5,566 nt of DNA from Syntrophomonadaceae bacterium (GTDB lineage Bacteria > Bacillota_D > Dethiobacteria > DTU022): contig PWUG01000146.1 of assembly GCA_003562605.1 (NCBI GenBank), forward strand, positions 1 through 5,566. Reading direction: 5' to 3'. The notes below the pieces were generated by a model. It worked only from the letters and a program-made list of their open reading frames with translations. It did no database searches and had not been told where the DNA came from. This document shows, in pieces, positions 1-5,532 of this stretch; the stretch's first letter is position 1, and each line of letters begins with the position of its first letter. Made by a program: the position numbers and the translations under genes.

Positions 1-80
1 CGTGGCAGTGGGCGGACATTGCCCATCGGCCACACTCTATTGGGTTGGTGCTTTGGTTCGTTGCCGTTTTCTTCTGCCAT
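1..80 (-). CDS. Start of an unrecognised gene after the minor head protein (partial, cut by the window edge)
   Basis: An ATG at 80 opens a frame that stays open for the 26 codons in view, beginning MAEENGNEPKHQPN and continuing through a Trp-Pro-Met-Gly-Asn segment rich in Pro, Asn and Arg. The start is well supported: AAAGGAGGT lies 8 bases upstream, and the gene begins 22 bases after the preceding stop, so it belongs to the same operon. I do not recognise the protein from this fragment. By position it could be the scaffolding protein, which normally follows the minor head gene in SPP1-like modules. It could instead be a small accessory gene, including an immunity gene for the ART domain encoded just upstream. 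The hydrophilic, Pro/Asn-rich start fits a structural or scaffold protein slightly better, but this is a guess. Confidence 0.7.
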   Translation of the reverse strand, partial: MAEENGNEPKHQPNRVWPMGNVRPLP

Positions 81-87
81 TAAAATG

Positions 88-96
88 ACCTCCTTT
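88..96 (-). promoter_or_regulatory. Strong ribosome binding site for the gene starting at 80
   Basis: AAAGGAGGT on the minus strand is close to the full anti-16S complement and lies 8 bases before the ATG. It is the main reason for accepting the short partial gene at the window edge as real. Confidence 0.75.
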
Positions 97-102
97 AGAT
101 TA

Positions 103-1749
103 TTAAAAAACTGACAATTGCACAAGATCAATAACTTTAACATTGGCTCCTTCAATCACTTGATCTGCAACCTTTACCACTCTAAAAGTTCCTGCCGTTG
201 CCAATTCCTGTTGCTCTTTAAAATATGGACTATAAGGACTCATATTAATTGATTTAGCTTTATTAAGTCTCAATAATACAGGAGCATTAAAATCAACGTC
301 TCCGGCACCTGATATCGTTTCTTTAATCCACTTATCAGATTTACTAAATGAGCGTAACCCTATTTTAAATTTATGGCCGGGCTGTAATAATAAATCAGAA
401 TTCGCCCCCAATTCTTCAATACGAAAAATAGGAATATTATGAGTTGGAGCTTCATCCACAAGGTTAAGCATTGCCCGGGCGTCAGATCTATGAGTTTTCG
501 GCATCTTTTTAAGATAATTTGCATTTCCCTTTAACATCGCGGTAGTGGTCTCTGAATAACCACTTCCTCCAGCTGTAAAAGATTGTAATTCCCATTCAAA
601 CCTACCCATCCTCCCCCAACTGGCGGGCCTATCCTTGAGAAGAGGCTGATGCAGCAAGTTCTTAACTTTAGTATCAACTTTTGTTGCGGGCGAAACAGGC
701 ATCCTATACGCCGCTTGTAACTCTTTATACCGGGCTGAGTTAGCTGCTTTACTTCTGGCAAAACTCTGAATCGTGCCCGCCTTATCAGCGCCAAGCCTAC
801 TGATGTACCGCGAATGATGATTACGCAGGTCTGATAATTTCTGGTTCTTGCGCTGTAATCCTTTATATGCATTTTTCTCTGATAAACTCCTGTTATCTTC
901 AAACGGCCTATTTGATTTATTTAGTGTTGCTTCCTTATTAGGATCGTACTTATCAATATAAACTGAAATCGTATGCAAGCAATTAGGGTGCACCGGGCAA
1001 TAATCATCGTGCCATAATGGATAGCGCTTATCATCTTCGTTTATGGTATAGACTCTTCCTTGCAACGGTGCACATAATTCACAGGTTGGGGAGTGCTCTG
1101 ATAAATGTATTAATTTATACCCCAATCTTTTTGCCCTGAGTAGCGTGCCCTGTGTTGTAGCTTCTCTTGTTGTGGTTCTGGCTACCATGGTGCAATAATT
1201 ATCAAGGCCCCACTTCCTGCCAGCTTTATCTGTGAATTGAGTTAATCCTCTTCCTTGCAATTCCCCAACCATGCTCTTTGTTGACTGCTTAATTGTAGCC
1301 CCGGTAAATTGACGACGCAAACTTTCATCCATTCCAACCTGTCTGAATTCATCCGCCATCTGCCTACCGACCTGAGCAAGGGCCACATCTACATTATCTC
1401 GCATATTATAGGCAAGGGTTTCAATCGCTTCTCTGTGCATCATTGAAAATGCCTTATCCCCATACGCCCCACCTAAACCTGTGGGGTTTGCATAGAGGGA
1501 GGATTTAAAAGCATCGTCCCACCCCTTACGATATTCTAAAGGAACGTTTTGCTCAATCCAACCATCATTATACGAGTGCAGTTCTTTTAAAGTTGTCAAA
1601 GAACTATTCAATGCCTCTTTAGCTGCTCTACTACTTCTACCGGCAGTTTCGAGGGTATGGACATGGTCAACTAAATCCCGCGTGCCTTGTTGCATAACAC
1701 GCTGATAAGCGTCAAGTGGTAATAGTGGTGAATGTTCTGGTAATGCCAT
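103..1749 (-). CDS. MuF/SPP1 gp7-type phage minor head protein with a C-terminal ADP-ribosyltransferase-like domain
   Basis: This 548-residue protein has two parts. Residues 1 to about 350 look like a phage minor capsid (Phage_min_cap2 / SPP1 gp7) protein, which joins the head near the portal. A CELC-APLQGRVYT segment at 223-235 and a CPVHPNCLH segment at 251-259 give the Cys/His cluster typical of the family, and a basic helical stretch (about 290-350) ends the head part. Residues from about 365-385 to the end resemble an ADP-ribosyltransferase: IFR with Arg443, Ser467-Phe-Ser469 in the STS position, and Ser507 followed by Gln513-Gln-Glu515 and the hydrophobic strand TFRVVKV. These match the R-S-E class layout, in which Arg contacts NAD and Glu is catalytic. 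Fusions of MuF-type proteins to toxin domains, including ARTs, are known in Firmicutes prophages. The ART-coding half is AT-richer than the rest. The start ATG lies 2 bases after the portal stop, with an imperfect AAGGTGG 9 bases upstream, so coupled translation is likely. The head role is fairly certain; ART activity is inferred. Confidence 0.9.
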   Translation of the reverse strand: MALPEHSPLLPLDAYQRVMQQGTRDLVDHVHTLETAGRSSRAAKEALNSSLTTLKELHSYNDGWIEQNVPLEYRKGWDDAFKSSLYANPTGLGGAYGDKAFSMMHREAIETLAYNMRDNVDVALAQVGRQMADEFRQVGMDESLRRQFTGATIKQSTKSMVGELQGRGLTQFTDKAGRKWGLDNYCTMVARTTTREATTQGTLLRAKRLGYKLIHLSEHSPTCELCAPLQGRVYTINEDDKRYPLWHDDYCPVHPNCLHTISVYIDKYDPNKEATLNKSNRPFEDNRSLSEKNAYKGLQRKNQKLSDLRNHHSRYISRLGADKAGTIQSFARSKAANSARYKELQAAYRMPVSPATKVDTKVKNLLHQPLLKDRPASWGRMGRFEWELQSFTAGGSGYSETTTAMLKGNANYLKKMPKTHRSDARAMLNLVDEAPTHNIPIFRIEELGANSDLLLQPGHKFKIGLRSFSKSDKWIKETISGAGDVDFNAPVLLRLNKAKSINMSPYSPYFKEQQELATAGTFRVVKVADQVIEGANVKVIDLVQLSVF

Positions 1750-1751
1750 TA

Positions 1752-3299
1752 TTAACTACCACCTTCTGGTTCTGGTGCAGGCTCATCACCAAATAAATCT
1801 AAACCTTCCCGTGCCCCTGCTGCTCCTTCTTCAGGTGCGGATGCGGTTGCCTGCCCTGCTCTATCGTTTTCTATCTCCTGCATCTCATTTTCAAGTGCTT
1901 CACCTTCAAGATTATCAAGACGCCGAACAGCTGACTGAATTGAGGTTGTGGGTTCTCCGCCTGTCCTGAGCTGTTCAATTTGTGCTTGCTCGTATGGATC
2001 GTCTGGTATTCCATCTGCCCATTCAAGCCGTAAGTCAAATTGGTCTGGTGCAGCCCCATCTCCATGAACAGCATCAAGATGGAGTGCTGTTTTTACTACA
2101 TCTTTTATTGCTTCATCAAAATAAAGTTTCTTCCTGTTAATCTTTGCCAGCAACCGAATCAATCTAAACTTTAAAGCTCTGCCTGATTCAGCCGCCCCAC
2201 TCTTATTCATTCCGAAAGCATCGGGGGAAGTCTCAGAAACTAAAAAGGCTATTTCAAGTAGTTTATCTATTTGCTGAAAAGCCGCGTTGAGTTCAGCGTC
2301 CCAAGTCAGGTAACGGGGCAGATCCCCTCTCACTGTCTGGTCTTGATTATCTATTTCAAGCGCTTCAAAATCTTCCTTCTCAATATACCAACGTCCTGTA
2401 TTTGGATCTTCTTTCATAATCCCCGGAGGTAAGATCAGGCGCGGACTTTCATGCTTATCAAGCACCCGACTGATTCTACTAATTCTATTATTAAGTTCAT
2501 CAAATATACCTTCCAAATCATAATAATCTGATATCCCCCAAAACATGTCCTCCAACCGCCAGTTAGGATTGAAAGTAAACAGCAGTCCCGGATAACCGGT
2601 ATCTTCTTGTTCTTCTAATTCTGTATATTCAGGGAACAGCTTTAAATTAACCTGTTCCTTTAGAGACCTTCTATCGTCATCAAGCAACCATAATTCGTGC
2701 TCAACCTGTCCCGGTAATTGTCTTTCTAATTTAAGATAACTTCTGCCTTGCTTGGCTGCTATCCCACTTGGAGCAACCCGAACATGCCCAAATACCCCAC
2801 CCTGCATATTCCTGACATTATCCCCACTTAATATCGGCCAGAAGCATGACGGTGAAGCCGGTTCAATTATTGAGTGTGGAGTGTCATCTTTCCACTCCTG
2901 CATCACCCCATGCCTGACTTTATAAATAACCTCCCCCCGCCAAGAACTGGAAAGTGCCATTTCATAGTTTAGGGAATTAAGTTTATTAGCTTCAATAAGA
3001 GCGTCAAGTTGTTTTTGTTCTACACTTACAGGATCTTCATTCGCTGAATATTTTACTCCTTCTCCAAATAACATGTCTGCTGATACCTTACTAATAAGAC
3101 CAGCGAAGTTACAAACCACATAGACAATTGACTTGTCTTGAGATTTCTCAATCCAATTCTGTATACGCTCATAAACCTCCTGATGCTGCCCTTTAAATAA
3201 ATACCGGGAACGCTTATAATTTTCTAAACGCTCCTTCGACTGATCATCGTCAGGAGGCCATACATCGGTGGCTAATTCCCCTATTTGTATATATGGCAC
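1752..3299 (-). CDS. Phage portal protein, SPP1 gp6-like
   Basis: This 515-residue protein fits the SPP1 gp6 type of portal, which forms the ring at one head vertex through which TerL pumps DNA and to which the tail later joins. Recognisable segments are an N-terminal helix region with ISKVSADMLFGEG (69-81), a mid-protein DLEGIFDELNNRISRISRVLDKHESPRLILP region (261-291), and the SETSPDAFGMNKSGAAESGRALKFRL stretch (355-380), which precedes long helices as in this family. The last 50 or so residues are a low-complexity tail rich in Glu, Ala, Gly and Pro, probably disordered. The start is GTG, chosen because AAGGGAGGAG lies exactly 7 bases upstream and the gene begins 22 bases after the terL stop. 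Its own stop is 2 bases before the minor head ATG. Family length and gene order agree with the call. Confidence 0.93.
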   Translation of the reverse strand: MPYIQIGELATDVWPPDDDQSKERLENYKRSRYLFKGQHQEVYERIQNWIEKSQDKSIVYVVCNFAGLISKVSADMLFGEGVKYSANEDPVSVEQKQLDALIEANKLNSLNYEMALSSSWRGEVIYKVRHGVMQEWKDDTPHSIIEPASPSCFWPILSGDNVRNMQGGVFGHVRVAPSGIAAKQGRSYLKLERQLPGQVEHELWLLDDDRRSLKEQVNLKLFPEYTELEEQEDTGYPGLLFTFNPNWRLEDMFWGISDYYDLEGIFDELNNRISRISRVLDKHESPRLILPPGIMKEDPNTGRWYIEKEDFEALEIDNQDQTVRGDLPRYLTWDAELNAAFQQIDKLLEIAFLVSETSPDAFGMNKSGAAESGRALKFRLIRLLAKINRKKLYFDEAIKDVVKTALHLDAVHGDGAAPDQFDLRLEWADGIPDDPYEQAQIEQLRTGGEPTTSIQSAVRRLDNLEGEALENEMQEIENDRAGQATASAPEEGAAGAREGLDLFGDEPAPEPEGGS

Positions 3300-3306
3300 T
3301 TTGATT

Positions 3307-3316
3307 CTCCTCCCTT
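3307..3316 (-). promoter_or_regulatory. Ribosome binding site fixing the GTG start of the portal gene
   Basis: AAGGGAGGAG on the minus strand is 7 bases before the GTG at 3299. No ATG is equally well placed, so this site decides the start. Confidence 0.8.
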
Positions 3317-3321
3317 AATAA

Positions 3322-4866
3322 TTACATACCAGCAGGCTTGCTTGAGAATACCCTGCCGCCTCTACGCTTGCCCATCTTTAATAAGGCTTGACTCATTGCA
3401 TCAACCTGATCATCGTTTGAAGCATTAGGAAACCCTGCACATTCCTTTATAAAATCCCCCACCCAAGGTGCTATGGCCGGGTGGGGTAAATAAACATTAC
3501 CTGACTCTATTTCTGGTGTGACTGCGTAAGCCCTTGCTTCTTTGCTGCCCTGTGGTGTGACCGCGAGCAGACCAGCCACTTTACTTTTAAGTGTTGAAAT
3601 AACAGCTGGTCCATTCGCTTTATCCTCCACCCATTTAGCTTTAGCTTCAGGGAAGCGTTTTGTCATTGCTTGCACAGCATTACAGGTACTTACAAAATCT
3701 CGCCGTTCTTTATCCTGATCTATTAGGTATTTATTGGCGCCTCTCTTCTTCCACACTTGACCACAAACATAAGAAGAAGTTTCCGTGTCTTTAAAAGCCA
3801 TGTCCCAGCTTTGAGCTGTTTCTTCTATAAGATGATCTGCTGGTATCTGCTCTGGCTCAACGTAAATTTCTTTTCCATCTTCCCCTCTCAATTTAACAGC
3901 TGGGAGAATAGTATCAGCGGGCTTCCAAAATTTCCACCACCAAGGCTTAAAGATGCCACCTTCAAGTGGGGTTGGGTTCTGCTGGTATAATGCTGACCAG
4001 TCGTATGTGCCTGCTGTTGATTTAATTCCTTTCAAAGCATGACTTGAATATTTATTGGGCCAAAGCGGCTCACCAGGTTCTCTTATATCTTCAGAGTGCA
4101 GTTCCCCTTCAGCTATGGCAGGGAGATTTAAAACCACCCACTGATCTGCTTCCGGATCAGATTTAGCAAGCTCCAATAATCGCCCCGCTAAATCATCTTC
4201 ATGCCAGCGAGTCATAGTTAATAATATACAAGCATCTTTTTCAGCTCTGGTGTAGAAAGTTGAAGTGTACCAATCATATACTTTTTGTCTGTAGGTGGTG
4301 GAGCTTGCTTCTTCCCTATTCTTAACAGGGTCATCAATAATACCATAATCAAACCCCATACCTGTTATAGCGCCCCCCACACCGGCATTCTTATAAACAC
4401 CTTTTCTGCCCACCACTTCAAATATATCTGAATTACGAAGCCAAGTACCATGAGCAACACTAACCACATTAGAACCCCATAGGGTTGTTTCAGGGAAAAC
4501 ATTTACGTATGAAGGCTCATCAATTATTCTCTGCACATCTCTATTTAATCTTATTGAAAGCTCTGCAGCATAAGTACAGGAGATGACGCTTGCGTCAGGT
4601 TGCTGGCCTAAAATGAAAGCGGGCAATCTGCGCGACACTTGTTCTGACTTACCATGACGTGGAGGCTCAAATATCATTAAACGCTTAATATCCTTTTTCA
4701 CCCACATATCCAAATACCGGGCAACCAGCTCATGGTGCCAGTTCACCTCGTATTTAGGGAAGGTGTAAAGAGTAAAATCCATTAACCTCCGGCGGGCCTT
4801 CTCAGCTCTTATCTCATTCAGAGATGGCAGATGATTCAGCGTCCGCTCTGTCAAGCAAGTACTCAA
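3322..4866 (-). CDS. terL: Terminase large subunit (packaging ATPase and nuclease)
   Basis: TerL is the motor that pumps DNA into the prohead and cuts the concatemer. The ATPase half shows a Walker A loop EPPRHGKS (67-74), a Walker B strand YGIIDDP (174-180) and a coupling motif LTMTRWHEDD (216-225). The C-terminal RNase H-like nuclease shows Asp355 (SWDMAFKD), Glu414/Asp415 (WVEDKANGP) and Asp486/Asp489 (NDDQVDA), so the expected acidic residues are present. The length of 514 residues is normal. The start is uncertain. The long reading uses TTG at 4866 with GAGGAG 10 bases upstream and overlaps terS by 53 bases. An ATG at 4782 has GGAGG only 3 bases away, which is too close to be ideal. I prefer the upstream start because the ARRRLMDFTLYTFP segment (25-37), whose first residues are lost with the ATG, resembles the conserved N-terminus of related terminases. 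TTG at 4854 is a third option. Confidence 0.96.
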   Translation of the reverse strand: MSTCLTERTLNHLPSLNEIRAEKARRRLMDFTLYTFPKYEVNWHHELVARYLDMWVKKDIKRLMIFEPPRHGKSEQVSRRLPAFILGQQPDASVISCTYAAELSIRLNRDVQRIIDEPSYVNVFPETTLWGSNVVSVAHGTWLRNSDIFEVVGRKGVYKNAGVGGAITGMGFDYGIIDDPVKNREEASSTTYRQKVYDWYTSTFYTRAEKDACILLTMTRWHEDDLAGRLLELAKSDPEADQWVVLNLPAIAEGELHSEDIREPGEPLWPNKYSSHALKGIKSTAGTYDWSALYQQNPTPLEGGIFKPWWWKFWKPADTILPAVKLRGEDGKEIYVEPEQIPADHLIEETAQSWDMAFKDTETSSYVCGQVWKKRGANKYLIDQDKERRDFVSTCNAVQAMTKRFPEAKAKWVEDKANGPAVISTLKSKVAGLLAVTPQGSKEARAYAVTPEIESGNVYLPHPAIAPWVGDFIKECAGFPNASNDDQVDAMSQALLKMGKRRGGRVFSSKPAGM

Positions 4867-5332
4867 GCTCTTTCAACTCCTCATCACTCAGCTTGGATAA
4901 ATCAGGCTTATAGTAAGAGGCAGCTTCAATCGGACCGCCACCTTTACCGGTTAGTTCAGTTGACCTTTTATCGCACTGTCCAAGTATCTGCTTCCCAAGC
5001 CATATTTGCATAGTTACATTTCCCTTATTGGCTGACTTCCACTGCAACCTGCGCAAAGATGATTTTCCTTGTGCTGAGTGTCTTTTATAGTACTCCAAAA
5101 AACCATCATGTCCTTCTTGCTTTAATTTATTATTCAAAGTTTCATATGTCATTCCTAACATCGCCGCGCACTCTTCCCCAGTACATAACATCGCACATAA
5201 TTTTTCAAGTTGTTCATAATCTATTTTTTTTGCAGGCCTTCCGCCTTTATGCACTGTCAATTTAGTACATTTAGTACTTTTTCTTTTAGTTGGTTTGTTA
5301 GTTGGCTTATTACTTTTAGTTCGTATGAACAT
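4814..5332 (-). CDS. terS: Terminase small subunit (DNA recognition)
   Basis: TerS recognises the phage DNA and brings it to TerL. The 172-residue protein has a very basic, Lys/Thr-rich N-terminal tail (about 5-28), then GGRPAKKIDYEQLEKL (30-45) leading into a helix-turn-helix region (about 40-72: CTGEECAAMLGMTYETLNNKL). It is followed by SSLRRLQW (91-98) and NVTMQIWLGKQILGQCDK (105-122), a segment I recognise from small terminases of Firmicutes phages. The C-terminus is an acidic helix (about 147-168), plausibly the part that contacts TerL. The ATG at 5332 has AGGAAGG 9 bases upstream, and a later Met would remove the conserved GRP-K segment. It is the first gene of the packaging operon in this window, with no co-oriented gene seen between it and the right edge. 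Confidence 0.9.
   Translation of the reverse strand: MFIRTKSNKPTNKPTKRKSTKCTKLTVHKGGRPAKKIDYEQLEKLCAMLCTGEECAAMLGMTYETLNNKLKQEGHDGFLEYYKRHSAQGKSSLRRLQWKSANKGNVTMQIWLGKQILGQCDKRSTELTGKGGGPIEAASYYKPDLSKLSDEELKELEYLLDRADAESSAISE
4877..4882 (-). promoter_or_regulatory. Probable ribosome binding site for terL inside terS
   Basis: GAGGAG on the minus strand lies 10 bases before the TTG at 4866, within the end of the terS coding region. It supports the long form of TerL, with translation coupled to terS, although the spacing is slightly long. Confidence 0.5.
5261..5306. repeat. Short tandem-like repeats in the terS 5' end
   Basis: TTTAGTAC occurs twice with a period of 9 bases (5261-5268 and 5270-5277), and TTAGTTGG occurs twice nearby (5286-5293 and 5299-5306). 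They encode the basic tail of TerS (NKPTNKPTK and TKCTK). Because they lie in frame within a low-complexity coding stretch, they probably reflect slippage during evolution of the tail rather than a separate element. Confidence 0.45.
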
Positions 5333-5368
5333 GATATTTCGCCTTCCTGATCTGCACTCCTAAAATAA

Positions 5369-5390
5369 TTAAAAAAGATTTTAAAAAAGA
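5369..5390 (+). repeat. A-tract direct repeat just upstream of the plus-strand promoter
   Basis: TTAAAAAAGA occurs perfectly at 5369-5378 and 5381-5390, a period of 12 bases, ending 1 base before the -35 box. A-tracts in roughly helical phase at this position are typical of UP-element-like sequence that bends DNA and strengthens a promoter. The placement is seen directly; the function is inferred. Confidence 0.5.
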
Positions 5391-5391
5391 C

Positions 5392-5420
5392 TTGATTTTT
5401 TTGTAGGATGCCTTTATAAT
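5392..5420 (+). promoter_or_regulatory. Near-consensus housekeeping (sigma-A/sigma-70) promoter reading rightward
   Basis: TTGATT at 5392-5397 and a perfect TATAAT at 5415-5420 are separated by exactly 17 bases. A start near 5427 would give a leader of about 105 bases before the plus-strand ATG at 5533. A-tract repeats lie directly upstream and a dyad overlaps the -10. The region is AT-rich, which raises the chance of accidental -10 boxes, but the matching -35, ideal spacing and a well-formed gene downstream in the right direction make this the best promoter in the window. It points away from the packaging genes. Confidence 0.7.
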
Positions 5421-5435
5421 ATAAATATAAGGCAT
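5408..5435. promoter_or_regulatory. Dyad overlapping the -10 and predicted transcription start (candidate operator)
   Basis: ATGCCTT (5408-5414) and AAGGCAT (5429-5435) are perfect inverted arms 14 bases apart. With one extra T in the left arm, the match extends to ATGCCTTTATA and TATAAGGCAT. The dyad brackets the TATAAT box and the predicted start, the usual position for a repressor site. No run of T follows on either strand, so it does not look like a terminator. No regulator gene is in view to pair with it. Confidence 0.45.
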
Positions 5436-5442
5436 AAAAACA

Positions 5443-5514
5443 GAGAGGGAAAGAAAGACCTGCTTGTTGTGAATACTCGCCCGTTTCACCATGGTCATAT
5501 TCTCTTCCCCTCTC
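5443..5514 (+). promoter_or_regulatory. Structured 5' leader of the plus-strand gene (candidate antisequestering stem)
   Basis: In the predicted plus-strand transcript, GAGAGGG (5443-5449) pairs perfectly with CCCTCTC (5508-5514). After one mismatch, AAGA (5451-5454) pairs with TCTT (5503-5506). GACC (5457-5460) pairs with GGTC (5493-5496), and inside these GTGAA (5469-5473) pairs with TTCAC (5485-5489) around an 11-base loop. This makes one long imperfect hairpin. Its right arm shares bases 5511-5514 with the hairpin that hides the ribosome site, so the two cannot form together. I do not recognise a known riboswitch class. Pairing was found by eye and no folding energy was calculated. Confidence 0.45.
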
Positions 5515-5526
5515 CTCACAAGGAGG
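5511..5526 (+). promoter_or_regulatory. Ribosome binding site of the plus-strand gene within a sequestering hairpin
   Basis: AGGAGG (5521-5526) lies 6 bases before the ATG at 5533 and is an excellent ribosome site. CTCCT (5512-5516) pairs perfectly with AGGAG (5521-5525) across a CACA loop, and a T5511-G5526 wobble pair extends the stem. Folded, it would block the ribosome. The pyrimidine arm is also needed for the longer upstream stem, which suggests an on/off choice. Confidence 0.55.
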
Positions 5527-5532
5527 TAAGCT

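Noticed and set aside
531..902. 123-codon minus-strand frame inside the minor head gene
   Set aside because: It lies wholly within a confidently assigned gene in another frame, resembles no family I know, and is best explained as a shadow.
3757..3990. 77-codon plus-strand frame opposite terL
   Set aside because: It is antisense to the linker and nuclease-coding part of terL, has no recognisable domain, and has no sign of its own promoter.
5371..5402. A-run / T-run pair considered as a bidirectional terminator
   Set aside because: There is no GC-rich stem between the A and T runs. The A-tracts sit where an UP element would be expected.
5408..5435. Inverted repeat considered as a transcription terminator
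   Set aside because: The stem has only three G/C pairs per arm and a long AT loop, and no T-run follows it on either strand. Its position over the -10 fits an operator better.
5316..5519. 67-codon minus-strand reading frame upstream of and overlapping terS
   Set aside because: The GTG start has no ribosome site. The frame covers the AT-rich promoter region and codes mostly Ile, Lys, Phe and Ser. An internal ATG at 5498 has only a weak AGGGG upstream. It is most likely a chance frame, though a tiny membrane peptide cannot be fully excluded.
5333..5532. Searched for an integration (att) site, tRNA, integrase or CRISPR repeats
   Set aside because: No tRNA-like cloverleaf, regularly spaced repeat or integrase fragment was seen here or elsewhere in the window, so integration status cannot be judged.
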